From assembly GCA_964019335.1 (NCBI GenBank), contig OZ025737.1, forward strand, positions 1-64,000: a DNA stretch of 64,000 nucleotides. The letters are read 5' to 3'. A model generated the notes under the pieces. That model saw only the letters and a program-made list of their open reading frames with translations, was not told the DNA's origin and searched no databases. This DNA comes from Diplonema japonicum (Eukaryota > Euglenozoa > Diplonemea > Diplonemida > Diplonemidae). Within the stretch, counting starts at the first letter, position 1. Each line of letters starts with the position of its first letter. The translations under genes and the position numbers were made by a program. This document shows positions 41,470-54,741 of the stretch, one piece after another.

Positions 41470-44400
41470 ATGGACAAACAGAGAGGGAGGTGGAATCATA
41501 TTGTCCCTACGGTCCCCAATGAAGTTTGTGGGTACGTCAGTGGACAGCTGAATGCGGTTGAAAGATTGAGGTGGCAGGAGCAATATTTACGAACAGGCTC
41601 CGCCGGCGGCAGTGTCAAGATCCTCACGGCGAACAACACGAGGAACAGGAACAACACGATCTTCACAGCGCTGCACACAAGGTACAATGTTGTGCTTTCT
41701 GTGGTTTTCCCGCCACTAATACGAGTGGATGCCCGTACAGGTCAGTGTCTCTTTGACAGAACGTGTATCAGTGTCAGCAGGTTTCTTCAATCGCTGAGTG
41801 GCATGCATGAGGTGTCTGCAAATGTGGTTGGAGGGCACAAGCTCCCCGCCCCACCGAGTATCCGCCTCACGGTTCTTATACACCAGGGGGACCATGCCAG
41901 CGTCGACTGTCTATGTCAGGACACAGAAGTGGACCTCAGCAATGTATCTGCTGTGATAGACGATCTTATGGGTGCGCTGAACTCGGCAGAGCAACGTGCA
42001 TTCACAGCCTCCCGAGAGCTCCGTAAAGCATGCCCCACAGGGCGCCATAACCCCTACCACGAAGGGAGCATCCTTGACATCTTGGACTGCGCCTCGCAAC
42101 GCATCCCCAATGCGGACGGCACCACAGTCTTTGCTGTCATCACCGACTTCAGTGCGCACGGTTTCTGCAGCGGCGCCGTCGTCATGAGCGCCCGTGAGCG
42201 TGTTGCTCTGGCCGACGCACAGCTTGTTCTCATCCACGTAGGCAGTGACGTCAGCCAGCTGCATCACATACACACTCTCGCGAATATCACTCACGGTGTC
42301 CTCGTGGACTGGGACTTCATCGACCAGACGGGTACCAGACCGGGTACAGTTAAGCAGCCAGAGCGCATGCTGTGTGCTCACACTCGCAGCACCGAAGCAC
42401 GCTCTCCTATTTGGAACTATCGTTCAAAAGAGGCCCTCCAGTCTCTCATTCCTGTAGTCCTGGCTGCTGTTGCCACGTGCCACGCAGTATACTACCCGTC
42501 TGGCGACGCACCGTCTCCAGATGCTTTGTTCAAGAAGCTGCGCAAAGCTGTGCTTTGCCGCATGGTTACTGTCATTAGCAAAGAGGGCAACATCGGACTA
42601 CCGTGGCCTATCGATACTTTTTCTGACTGTGGAGGTGCGGATTCGAAGCAGGAAACGCTCGGTAGGGTGCTGGTCGGCAAATGGTCTCTCAGCGTGCCAG
42701 AGGCGGGGTGTCTCCTGGAATGCCGTGTTCGAGAGGGTTGGACCGTTCTTAACCCGTATCTGAGTTCATATGGCTCGATGCAGGCGCCGCTGCAGGCCGC
42801 GATATCTTGGGCCACTGGAAGAACCCCCCGCTGGGGGGCGGTGTCTCTGCTCTACGAAGTGGCACCATTGACACAGACACAACTTTCCTCTCTTGACCCG
42901 TTAACAGAGGTTAGCGTTTGGGCGTACGGGCCCCGTTCCCTTGTGGTGCAGTATGAGTTGAGGGACGAAGCATCAAGGAAGAAGAAAGAGGAGGGCCCTT
43001 CAAAAGATGTCCACCGTTTGCAGGAGTTCCTTGCAGCTGTTCAGTGTCGTGACCAGCTGATCTCCACCATGCTGAAGGAACGTGTGTCTACAAAGGAAAG
43101 GAACCTCACCGACAAGATCGTGGAGCACTCCTCTGACGAGGGGTGTAGCATGGCGTGGATCCTCACATCCGACGTCTGCTCGTACACAGCACTGCTGAGC
43201 GACACGTCGGACAATGAAATGAGCTACAGTGACAGCTTGCCGTTTGAGCGGCAGTTTGATAGCACATCGTTCGTGGTTGGTATCATGCAGAAGTGGCCGT
43301 CGGGGATTGCACACATAACTGATTCTGCTGTAAGGGCGGGTTTTGGCGTGCAACGCCCCTACGTCAGAAGGGTGTCAGGCGGAGGTGTACTAGTAGCACA
43401 ATTCTTCATCCAAAAAGTAGCTCAAGGCCAGCAACTCCCTGTGTGTATTGAGGTGAGGGTCAGCTTCTTCAGTGTCACACAATCGATGCGTAAGAGCATC
43501 CTAACAGACTTGAAGCGGATTATTGCAAGCGATGTACCCATGAGCGTCCGGATGCCGGGTACCAAAGCAAGAAGGTACCACCAGCGGAACCCAATCAACA
43601 TCATTGTTGCACGGGACCAGCTGGCGGTGCTCCTCAGAGACGTCACAAGCGGGGCGACAGAGCAGTTGTTCTTGGAGTCGGTACTGCATGATACATCCGA
43701 CACAGATGCATACCAAGGTGACCAGCAGAAACTATACCCCACACCTGTGGCTCTGAGGAAGACCCACCGCCACAAATACGCGATTACACCTCTTTCTTAC
43801 CAGTACACACATCGCACGTGGGAATGGGAACTCCCTGAAGGTAGGAACAACCAGCACGTGTTCAGTGTCCTGGTGCAGGTACGATCGAAGCAGGGCTACA
43901 TCCTGGTGCATTCCAAGGACACCCCTGACGACATGGTGGCAGTAATGTACAATGGCGAACCTGCCTCGCGGGACGTGATGGTGATCTACATGTGCCGTTT
44001 GTCAGGCACAAAGCTTGCAATCAAGGTGTGGGTAGAGCAGAGTTCAATGCGGCGCACTGGCAAGAGCAGCATAGCCTCCTCCACCCAAGAGCGCTTACAG
44101 ATGTTGGAAAAGATGTATCTCGGGCACAATGTAGTTATCCACTCATATTCTACGTTTGTTCAGCTCACTCAAATGATGGAGATCCCGAACACGGTCCCGA
44201 CAGTGATTCAGCACGCGAGGCCATACATGCGCACAGTAGCTGAGCACAAACATCGACTATATGATATCCTGGCCACCACTTCTTGGGTGTGCGTTAGATG
44301 CAGGAAGAGACAATCGCAGAGCACGCAACGATGGCACTGCACGAATTGCACATCACCGCAATACTACGATCTGTGCCATGTGTGCATGATGGAAATAGAG

Positions 44401-47400
44401 TCCCCCGCCCTCCCTTACAGGGACGAACAAAGGTTCTCACCCCAACCAGGTGCACCCCCTACAGACCCCCTGTGGAGAAGGTACATCACACCACAGAGCG
44501 CCGCAGTAGAGCTCTTGAGACTCCCTCAGATAGACCTCATCCTAAGAGGAGGATATCACAAGCTGTTAGTTCTACCGTGCTTCACCGACCCAGCAGAGCA
44601 GCCTTCCACACAGGGCGAAACGCCACCCGAAACTGGATTATCAGAGCCATTGGCCAAATTATTGGAAGCACTCCAAGACGGTGCTGAACAACATGAACTG
44701 CTAACACGTGCCAAAGGAGTTTTAGCAGCCCCTGATACACCAACAATAAAGCGAGCGAAAGCACTCCTCGGTTCTGACCCGTGGCGCTTGAAGGCTATGG
44801 GAACTTTCGCTGTCGACCTTACATCTAGGATGAGCAGCGAGCTAAGAACGCAACTCTTAGCGGTAGTGGAGAAAAAGGACGTCTCGAAGTCAGACACAAA
44901 GTCATCGAGCAGGCAAGATACTTCGTCTGTAGGTGGGGACGACGACAGGTGGGGTAGGAACGGGGCACCGAAACAGCTGTACTCTAGAGTGCTGAACTGC
45001 ATCAAGCTGCTTTGCACTGTGCAGATTGACGTTAGCCAATCTGACTTCCCTGGCGGGCAGTACCCTAGGGAGCTGATCCCGGCGTATGCGCCGTCACTGG
45101 CGTTGGCATCAACTTTGCACTGCTACATAAGACATAGCGACATGGCACGATCTGGAGACCTCCCTGTCACGAGCCTCATTGTAACTGTGCTTCCGTCTTT
45201 AGACTCCGCGAAGCCCGTGCAGATGAATGATACAGACGGCAAGCCGACTCGTGCCTTCGCTGGGGTGGTGCACGAGGTTGCACATGAACACCTGAAATGG
45301 GACGTCCTTGACGACGACAGTGCTGATTCACAGAAGGTCCAAGACAAGCACAAACATAGGTCTCCTCGAACGGGGTCTGCTGCATTCAAAAAGTTCTTGG
45401 AACTCAGCCACAAGATGATGTTTTCCTTTGGTGTGTACCGCATGCTGCAGTGCAGTGAATCGGTGTCCGTTAGTGACGTAAAGAGGGCGCTCTCTGCGTG
45501 TGTAGACTACGTAAGTGAAGTGGATATCACCGACTTAGTTAGTATTTTTACCACTTCCGAGAATGCAATCCCGCATGAAGAAGTTAATACAGCACTCAAA
45601 TCTGTGCTCGATAAGAACTTCGGGCCCGTCAAGGGCACCGAATGCCACTACTTCTTCAGAGGCCGCACTGAAAAGCCGAGTACACGAACACCCACACGAG
45701 GCAATCGTCCATCAGCACCTTCCAGCAGAGTGACTATCTGGCCGAGAGTGACGGCGAGCATCGCGTCCAGTGCCGCAGCACCGCCATCAGTTACCAGCCA
45801 CCGACCTGCAAACGAGGGTTTGACAACGTCGGCTGTAGCGCAGATCCCTTCAGCAACAGGTCTGCCGTTGCGCCCGCCTGTCGCGCCTGCAGACCAATTG
45901 TGTGAGTTCCCATCGTTTAGTGACAAAGAAAGAACCACACAGCTTGCTGATGCCGATGACGCCACTTCCTTCCCCAGTGCGTCCTCCATCAACACAAGCA
46001 CTGAAGGGCTGCCGAGACCCGACTGCGACAGCCCCAGGCTTGGTGACGGACAATCCCGTCTCGATGCCCAGTCTGCCTGTTTTGACAGTGAATCCGAGGA
46101 GAGCGTCGGCGTAGGTGCACCCCCCGGGTCCACCACCACGCCCAACCCTACACGTCCTACGCCTGCCTACGATGGGGATGATCTGCCGCTGTTCTTGATG
46201 ATGACAGTGACGTACGAGGTGTCGGAGCCTGGGAAGAAGAAAAGTAAAAGCGAACAGGTGCACAGCTACGTCATTCCAGTCAACCACTGCATCCTCGACC
46301 CCAATGCACAGCAGCCAAAACTTCCCGTGTCCCGTGGCACACTTCAAAAGGCTACCTTGTCTTTGATTGCGGCCTCCATCCCTAGCCAATATTTTGAGCT
46401 CAGTGAATTTGGCTTCCGCCCCACAAGAAGAGAGGCCATCAGACGATGCATGGTGGAGGTGCCGGGCACGGAATTCAGGCGGTTCAGCAGGAGCAGAGAT
46501 GCCTACATCCGTGACGAGTGTATGAAGATGGGCCCCCAGCCTGAGCCAGGGGACCCATATCAATTCTTTCCACATCGACCTAAGAAGCTGATGGAGAGAA
46601 CCATGCGCCGTGTGCAGGCTGAGGTGCACAAGGCACAGCTTGAAAGCCAATTGAATAGGCCCATGTTCAGTGAGCCACCCGCTAGCATTGCAAGGAGGAT
46701 GGAGTTCCTGAGGCCGAAGACATGGTCGAAGGTGACACTGAAGCTGCTTGTGCTGGGCGACCCTTCGAAGAAATCTCACATGCGTCTGTACTTCCGCGAG
46801 TGGCTTGCAGAGTCGCCAGAGCTGCGCATCTCTAAACTGTCGGAAGACGTTCTCTGTTCGACACTAGTGATGACCATTGCCAACACGCAGGCAGAAGACG
46901 CTGCTATCTCGTCTGTTGCATGTATCCTGGCAGCTATTGTGGGTAACACACTCAACGCAGTGGAGGCTGACACACGCACGTCACAAGAGCAAATCCTTCC
47001 TTACTGGCTGTTGCTGAAATTGATTAATATCAGGCCTGTGCACAGAGGCCCCGGAGGCGTGCATGGTCTTGGAATGGATAAGTCCATCATTAAACTGCGC
47101 TTGTGGCTGCACGGTCCGGAGCTTCAAGAGCGGCAACACACTCTTGCCAAAGTGGAAAAGAGCCTGCGCGCCACCGTACTGTCCATGAACAAGGCATTGT
47201 TGCTGGAAGATTGCTACGCGCTCAACCCGCACTGTATCAGTGACCTTCTAGTGCCACCCGATATGAAACAAGCCATACGGTACATCGCAGTTAAGACCGC
47301 AGTCTGCGTGGCTGTTCTTGCCGCAGTGCAGAAGCGCATGGCTCCTTCTACAACGAACACAACACCAACTACTACACCGCAGGGGAGCACACCTGCGCCC

Positions 47401-50400
47401 ACTCAGAAGCCAAGAGGGAAGCCTGCAAGTGTCATACGGTATGCAATTGTTACATATTAAAACCCACCCAGACCCCCGAGTGTCACTGGTGAGTCAGTAC
47501 AATCCTTTTCGCAAACCCCGCGGCCAGCAGAGACGGCCCCCCCAACGGGCTGGCTAGTGCCGAGGAGCAGCGTGTCGGTTGAACCATGGGAGAGATGGGG
47601 AGGCCTTGCCTGCAGGCAGTACATTGTCGCAGAGCAATACCTTGGCATAAGAACAGAGGCAGCTGACGTGGATGCGTATGTTTAAAAGACATCACAAAAC
47701 AAACACACAGATGCTTCTTCCACGTATGGAACAACTGGCAGTGCGACAACAGGGTCCGTACATACTTGTGGCGCGGTGGTAAGGATGAGGTGTACTACTT
47801 CCAATTCAAGCTCACAGAGTTCGTAGACTACACACCTTACAAGCTTGTAGCAGTGGCTGGTGCCGCCATCGTGGGCCTCGCTGTGGAACATGCTGCCAAA
47901 ACTGTTGAATGCTTGGAACATGTCGTGCTAAAGGTCCTCTCAGTGATTGGTGCTATCAGTGCTGCTGAGGCAACCAGCAAGTTCTTGAACCCCTCTCCTC
48001 CACCTCTCACAGCTGAGCAACTGTCGCCCACTCAGCCGATCGAAAAGACCGAAACGGCGCCCCCTTCAGCATCACAGGAGCAGCAGCAGCCCATCTTGGC
48101 ACACGACGTCGAGCGCGGCAGGCTGCGTGCCACGATGATGATCTACAGTGTGCGTGCACCGGCAGATGATATTGTCACTCCGCTGTCGTGCGAGTTTAAA
48201 GGTTGCATGCGTAGCGCTACTGTTGTAGCATTGGGACGACACCTCCAGAAATCTGGAGGAAAGCTCACTCAGATAGATTTAGTGGAACTGCAGCAGCGCG
48301 CAGAGCGTTCATATGAATTGATGGCAGTCATCCCGGACGGCATTGCGTGCCATCGCGATAAGGTGCTTGGCTATACACGTGCACACATGAAGAAGTGGGC
48401 CACGCAGGTCTCTCTTAATACTGAAGCACTTCCCGACACACCTATGCCACACTTCATCTACCCTCGTGTGGTGCAGTCTACAAGAGGTGGGAGTGCGTCC
48501 ACGCAGAACAACAACTGGCTTGCATGTCTGCACGTTGCGCTGGTTGAAACCCAACGGAGCGAACTGTCAACAGGTGACTGGGGGTGCTTGAGGGAGAATG
48601 TGCTCAACGACGGCGACAGCAACGAAGTGCAGGCCAGTGGGGACAAAACGGATGCTCCTGTTTATGCTTTAAAGTTTCTGCTGTGGATGAACGGCGACAC
48701 GAAAGAGCTTGACCCTGCAGTGTTGCAGCTAAAGGAAGCCTTGCAGGGGTGTGTGGTGCAAGTGTTCTGCGAGACGTCAATCGAGGACCGGATGCCCGAG
48801 CTGGAGTCCTTCACAACAGAAGATTTCGAAGTTATACAAAAGCTGTGTGCTAAGGCACAAGGACAGGGTCAAGGCTCGGAGACGAAGTGGGGTAGCAGGA
48901 GGCGAATGAATGAGAAGCAGTGGGAGTCATGTGTTCAGCGCATGTTTGATGGCACAATCCAGCCCAGCCTTGCTGCTTCCTTAACACATGATGTCTTGTT
49001 GTTCTTGAGAGACCTGCACAGTAGGTCCACTAACGAGCCTGCAAGGAACAAGCAAACGTCACTGCAGCCTGTTGCCTTCTACGCAGTGCCCTGCTCGGAG
49101 ACAATCGTGACCAACCGAGACGACGAAGAAGGCACTTTCTCGAAAGTGAATGACGATTGGTCCCACAACCTTGGCAGCACAGAGCTCAGCCCCCTGCCCG
49201 ACTTCGCACTCCCAACTTTGAAATTCTACCACGACAGAGTCGCGCAGCCACCTGTGGACTTCTACATTTTATGCGGGCGGGGCAGCAACGGCGAGATTTC
49301 GGAACAGTGGTCTGCAATGCACTCTGCGCAGTGCCCTGAGGATGCTAACTATGTGAAGCGCAACGACTCCTCGGCACCTGCAGAGCCCTTACGTTACTAC
49401 GATGGTGAGGAGTCGGTCTCGAGGCCGTGCCTGCTAGCCATCAAGGTCTCTGGTGAGGGCATTGGCCTTGTTTCGTACAACTTCAAAGGCGAGTTCATGA
49501 AGGTATGCGTTGTAGAATATCAAACCCACATAGGGCGTCCAGTCAGGTGTGACTTCAATAGTAACCGAGCTTCAGAAAAGAGTACTGCTGCAAGCATCAG
49601 TCCTTCACCAGAAGATGGGCCTCTTCCTCCCAGGGCAGAACTTGTTTTACCCCCAGGAGTCCTTGTTGTTTAGAGACCACGCTCGCGACGCGGTGCAGGC
49701 TGAGGTATGCAGCTAACAAGAAGCAACAAAACAGGTGGGAATGAGCGCTTTGGAGGACGTCTTCACCACTCAGCCATACAACAAGGAAGTGCTGGAGACA
49801 GCATTCTCTGAGAGCGTGGGAAGGGGTAAAATGCCAATGATGGGCGGAAGGGGTACGCCCATGGGCAAGGGGCAGGGCGTGCCACAGTTGACAAGGCGCC
49901 AGTCGTCGCACTGGATGGCAACGCAGGGCAAGTCAGCACCGAACATACATAGCATGTTGCTGGGCGTGGGCGGCGTCAGTGCCAGGGCGGCTCTGGTGGA
50001 TGTCCACACACACGGACAGCTGCTCAGCAGCGGAAAGATGAGTAGTGACCTCATTAGGCATCTTGCGACCTTCAAGGACATAGTTGCTGCTGAGAACCAA
50101 GCCGCGCAGCAGCTGCGTGCCAGAGATGCTGTACGGAGAGATGTCACTGACTTCAGGGAAGCCATCCAAGCGCAGTGGCCTTCAGAAAAAACAAGCTGCC
50201 TGCTTTACTACCCAGTAAGTACTTCACTGTCGCCGCAGGTAAAGGCCGCCATCCCTAGCATCCTCTTCAGCGCTACCTTGTCCATCGCCACTGTCTCTTT
50301 TTTCACGGGATCCACCCCGCAGTCAAACATAAAGTCACGTGTCACTCTTGCTGCTGCTGTTGCTGGCATGCTTCTGGCGGCCATACAAGTAGAACTCATG

Positions 50401-52182
50401 CTCCCGAAGCACAGGGTGGACCCGAAGTATCAAAAGATAATTACGGGTAGGTGTGTGGGTGATACCCGGCACAGGGTGTGGCCTGCGTACTACGTGTCAC
50501 GCTCGAGGTTGAAAGGGTTCATTGCGAACTGCATTCGGATGAGACAATCAAGTAGGCTGTACCATTGCCAGAGAGTGCCTTTTTTGCTCAATGAGGCGAG
50601 GACGCAGCTTCTATTAGGCAACTACAGAGAGCGGGAGACTGTGGCGACAGACCAGGTGCCCAACGCAGCGCTTGTAGGGGGGTGGAAGCAGCTGCTGTCG
50701 CGCTTCATGCGTGACTATGTAGAGTATCTGACGTCGGAGTCGGAGAAAAAGCTGGGGGGTGTCCTGTCATGGGTCACAGCGTGTGTAAACATCGACGAGT
50801 TAGTGTCCGGGAGACTTTCCTCGGATGACGAGATGCTCAGGAGCTACATGAGCAACTGTGCCAGATTGCAAATCGGGGATACCTTTGTATCATGCTCCAC
50901 CATGTCTTTCTTCGCTGTGACGGAGATTTCAGGCGGTGTCTTAATGCTGGACCTCTCCGTGCGTGAATCGTGCTTCGCTCTGGAGTTCTACTTGATCGAT
51001 GCAGCAGCAAACGCATCGCGTCAGGCGCTTTCCCTGACGGAGACCCCACCGCAGCTCCACCAGTCGCACGCAATCTCATTCCACAAAATACTAGCTCTTA
51101 TCAGAGCACAGTTACACATGAACTCCATGTTCTACGACTTCCAGATGAGGTACATGCACAAGGCACTGCGAGACCTGACCCCCCCTGACCCTAAGATCGA
51201 CTTGCTTGGTGTACTTGAGGATTCTGTTCTGCTTTACGAGAGGCCGCCACTGTACTCGGTTAGTTACCTCGGGCGAAAGAAGGTCTCGATCATGATCCCA
51301 CACGAGATCATTACGGAGATCGACATCTCTGCTGATGACGTGAGCATGCTGACGGCGGACGAATGTAGAAAGGCTTTGGGGAGGTTCTTTGCTTATGTAT
51401 GCAGGCAAGCAACATCGGTTGTTGAAGGTGAAGAAGGGAGGGTGGCACTGCTGATGTTTAAAGACAACTTCCCAACTGAAAAGTATGACTGTAACGGGAT
51501 GGCTGTGGTGAGGTTGGACCATGAGGAGAAGCTGTATGATGGTGACAAACTTGTACTGCCGCTGGATGTGTACCTTGTGTGCGCTGCAGATAGTTTGAGC
51601 AGAGACACAACAACACCGCTCTCTGAGGCGTATATAGAGTGTGCTTATAAGCACTTCAAGGAAGAAGTAAAGAAACAGTGTGATGACACTGTCAGAAACT
51701 ACAAAGTGCACAGACTGTGGAAAAGATTGATGCAGCAAAAGATCACCGGGACCGAAGTGATGAGCCTTCTAGGAAGAAGCAGCTGTTCGATCGAGAAGCG
51801 GTCGCTCATCCCTGATATGGATCCTGTCTCGCTGCACTGCTTGCAGGACGTTGATGTGGACACGTGGCTCAAGGTCTGCGAGGCGTGCTGTGCACGGCAC
51901 ACGCCCATGATCGTGTTCAGCCCTCAGAGCAAGCAGAACTCAGTCTCCGGTGCAATCCACTGGATCTTTGCACCGAAGAACCAGCAACACCCAAACACCA
52001 TCATTCTAGAATTCATATTAGCCCCCAAGAAGTCTGTTACTGCCTGGTGGTGTGCTCCGCGTGCTTCCTCCGAGCACCCTGCAGCCCTTACCCCTGCACC
52101 CGTCCTCAGGCAGGCAGACGCCCATTTCTTCACGAACTGGGTCGAGGCAATCACGGAAACGATATGGGCGATCGCTTGCTAG
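41470..52182 (+). CDS. SZT2: Giant SZT2-like protein of the KICSTOR complex (about 3527 aa)
   Basis: Five exons: 41470-47438, 47472-47675, 47711-49502, 49534-49704 and 49735-52182. Introns are 30-35 nt, begin GTATG, and their phases match, so what look like three separate genes form one frame. In animals SZT2 (about 3430 aa) is the large KICSTOR subunit that holds GATOR1 at lysosomes to restrain TORC1. Similarities from memory: a von Willebrand-like start (RYNVVLSVVFPPLIRVDART then FAVITDFSAHGF), the AIKVSGEGIGLVSYNFKGEF block, LHQKMGLFLPG, and near the end KILALIRAQLHMNSMFYDFQ. Extra: a ZZ-type zinc finger at about 941-975 (CVRC ... WHCTNC ... YYDLCHVC). A possible further 24-nt intron at 50213-50236 is in frame and left unspliced. 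Gene continuity is well supported; the name is less sure. Confidence 0.65.
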
Positions 52183-52368
52183 CCTCCAAGCCTCGGGATT
52201 TAACTAAGTGGGGCAGTGTGCAAGAGGGTATTTTCTTTTCTTTTTTTTAAAGCCAAAGCAAGACTGGCTGGCGAGCGCGAAAAATGCAAACCTTAAATGT
52301 TGAGTTTTTCTTCCCCCCCTCCCCTCCCCAAAGTTTTGCAATCAAAATAAAACGCCAAACAGCAAAGA

Positions 52369-54645
52369 ATGTTGCGGAATGTTGCCTTTCGACGCAATTT
52401 CGTTGCGCAGGCATATACTAAAAATATACCGCTGCTGCTGAACAGGCTGAGGGATGAGGGGTGGGACATAGGTGAGGTGGATTGGAAACGTGCGACTCCT
52501 AAGGAGGAAAAGGTGATGGTGCCCTCGGGGAAAGCTACACATACGACGATAGCACAGACCTTCATAATGGTAAAGACAGAACTAGGGTTTTACAGTGCGC
52601 TGGCTTTGTGGCGGAGTTTAGGAGAAGAGCTGAGGTACCAGGAATGGGTAATACTGTCGCTGTTTAAGTGCACGACAGATGCGACTATTGCGGAACTAGT
52701 GCGGACATTGAAGGCGACTGGTGACCCCACTGTGACGTTCAGTTCAAGAGTTGCCACAACCGCACTGACAACATGGCCACGGGGCTTCAAACATGAACAA
52801 GACTTGTCGAAGTTCGTCGAACTTTACTACGAGATAAGCAACCTCCCGCACTTCTCTTCCCTCGCGTTCATGCAAATCTTTTATAGCCGTGTGATCTTGT
52901 ACCTGGCAGCTGCCGGCAAAGACACGGAGCTAAAACAGCTTCTAACTGATTTGTACCTTGAGCCCGCAAAAGTCGCCCCTGATGCTCGCTGGGCGGCTGC
53001 TCAGGTGCAGAGCTCCTTGCCCTGCAAGCAAACCCTGAATGTCGTCCTTGAGGCGTATAGGGTACTGGGGGATGGCAAGTCTGCGATGAATTTTATCATT
53101 GCGCTCAACAAACGAAGTGCCCTCCCCAAAAACTGCGACCTAACCCCCCTCCTGCGCGTCCTAGAACTGTACCACGAGGACCCCCTCAGCTACTTGACAA
53201 CGAAACTGCCTCTGTCTCTGTGGTACCGGGCAGTCCCACATGACAACACCACTGCTTGCGCCAAATGGGCGGCAAAGGTGTCCTTCTCGGAGCTGTGCGC
53301 TGAGCCGTTGAAAATACGCCATCAGGACCTGTCACAGAAGCCTAAAATTTTGGAAGTGGTATTCGCCAAGCTGGTTGGCATGAACAAGATAACCGAGGCT
53401 ATCAGCTACCTGGGATTGCTAGTTAGCAGAGGTGTCCGCCTTTCAAACAGAGTCTACTTCACATTGCTCTCGGGTGTCAAAGCGCTGCCTAAACAGCATA
53501 TCGAGGGTGCCATAACGTTGATCAAGTCTCTGAACCTCCCCGCGAGCCCTAAGGTTGCCAAAGCGTACTACGCGGCAATGACCACGTGCCTACTTTCCCT
53601 TGATACGGCAGCAGAGGCACCTTTTGAGAAGCCCGCGTTGCTGATTGCAAGCTGCACGTCGCAGGACAGGATGGCAGACTTGTTCACTGCGTGCTCCTTG
53701 CTCTCGATGCAGTACCAAAATCTGGAATATACAGAAGCTTCGCTTGATTTATTGGTTCAAGCAGGGATCACTTCTCCCAAAGATGACACGGCGCTCTTGA
53801 AGATGCTGCCGCACTGCAAGAGCCTGCCTGTGGCAACGGAGTTAGTGAGGCTGTACTTTGATTGCTTAAGTGCGCAAAAGGGGTCCAGGGGTGAGGGGCC
53901 GGCTGCTGCAATGCGGACTATGCGAGCACACGTGGGGAGCGCACTGGGCTTTGCAGATGTGAACACCATTCTGTACATGAACGGGGAGTGCCTGATGAAG
54001 TTTGTAGAGCTAGGGTCCCTGCCTGCAGTGGCGGAAGGGGTGAAAGTTGTCCTGCCGTTCAGCAGCATATCGGTGGTTCTTGACGAAACCGAGGAGAAGA
54101 CACGTTGGAAGTGGGCGAAAGAGAAGAAAACGGGGGCACATGAAGGGCTGCGGAAGCTCTCAGACGCGATAGCAAGGCAACCCGAGAAATACGTGCTGCT
54201 CACCCCTCTGGGGGAGATATTGCTAAACAGCTGCGCGAGGCTGCCTATGCAAGAAACAGACGAGCTAGCTTGGGCAGCAAATCTCGAGCCTGTAAAAGCG
54301 ACAGTTATGGCCTTTCAAACTCCTGACCAGCCGGTGACGTACCTGGGCACAGCCGGGTTCAGCGACGTGCCATACTCCACAGTTGACAACAAACTTGAAC
54401 CTTTTGACCAGCCCCTTGTGTGGGGCGGTGTTGCGGAGGGTGTTCTCCACTCCCTCGTGCAGTTCTCACGCGAAGTACCTGTTATCATGGTGGACACTGA
54501 GAACAGGAAGGATCGCAGCCACAACCCTATGTCGCACGCACTCCGAAGGGTGAACGCGACAGCTGCTCATGGGTATGCATTGCAACAACGGTTTGAAATA
54601 CAACACACCACACAGGGTTTCCGAGTTCAACGCCGCCCTTTCTAG
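52369..54645 (+). CDS. PPR-like helical-repeat organellar protein (758 aa)
   Basis: Single exon from ATG 52369. The first 20 residues (MLRNVAFRRNFVAQAYTK) are Arg-rich, acid-free and amphipathic, a classic mitochondrial targeting peptide. The middle 500 residues are helix-turn-helix units of about 35 residues, more diverged than canonical PPRs but with similar phrases (TEAISYLGLLVSRGVRLSNR, VYFTLLSGVKALP). The last 200 residues differ: alternating strands and helices (SISVVLDETEEKTRWKWAKE, EKYVLLTPLGEILLNSC, VPVIMVDTENRKDRSHN) with conserved-looking Asp residues. That could be a PIN/NYN-like nuclease domain as in PRORP-type proteins. I cannot confirm the metal-binding set, so the RNase reading is a hypothesis. 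Confidence 0.7.
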   Translation: MLRNVAFRRNFVAQAYTKNIPLLLNRLRDEGWDIGEVDWKRATPKEEKVMVPSGKATHTTIAQTFIMVKTELGFYSALALWRSLGEELRYQEWVILSLFKCTTDATIAELVRTLKATGDPTVTFSSRVATTALTTWPRGFKHEQDLSKFVELYYEISNLPHFSSLAFMQIFYSRVILYLAAAGKDTELKQLLTDLYLEPAKVAPDARWAAAQVQSSLPCKQTLNVVLEAYRVLGDGKSAMNFIIALNKRSALPKNCDLTPLLRVLELYHEDPLSYLTTKLPLSLWYRAVPHDNTTACAKWAAKVSFSELCAEPLKIRHQDLSQKPKILEVVFAKLVGMNKITEAISYLGLLVSRGVRLSNRVYFTLLSGVKALPKQHIEGAITLIKSLNLPASPKVAKAYYAAMTTCLLSLDTAAEAPFEKPALLIASCTSQDRMADLFTACSLLSMQYQNLEYTEASLDLLVQAGITSPKDDTALLKMLPHCKSLPVATELVRLYFDCLSAQKGSRGEGPAAAMRTMRAHVGSALGFADVNTILYMNGECLMKFVELGSLPAVAEGVKVVLPFSSISVVLDETEEKTRWKWAKEKKTGAHEGLRKLSDAIARQPEKYVLLTPLGEILLNSCARLPMQETDELAWAANLEPVKATVMAFQTPDQPVTYLGTAGFSDVPYSTVDNKLEPFDQPLVWGGVAEGVLHSLVQFSREVPVIMVDTENRKDRSHNPMSHALRRVNATAAHGYALQQRFEIQHTTQGFRVQRRPF

Positions 54646-54709
54646 ATTTTTCACCAACAAAAGTTTGGGTTATATCAAAACCGAATGAATCTGAGCATTT
54701 GGAAGAAGG

Positions 54710-54741
<32 letters not shown>

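Noticed and set aside
47766..49673. Apparent separate genes at 47766-49673 and 49735-52182
   Set aside because: They lack good ATG starts and join in frame to the upstream giant gene through GTATG...AG mini-introns.
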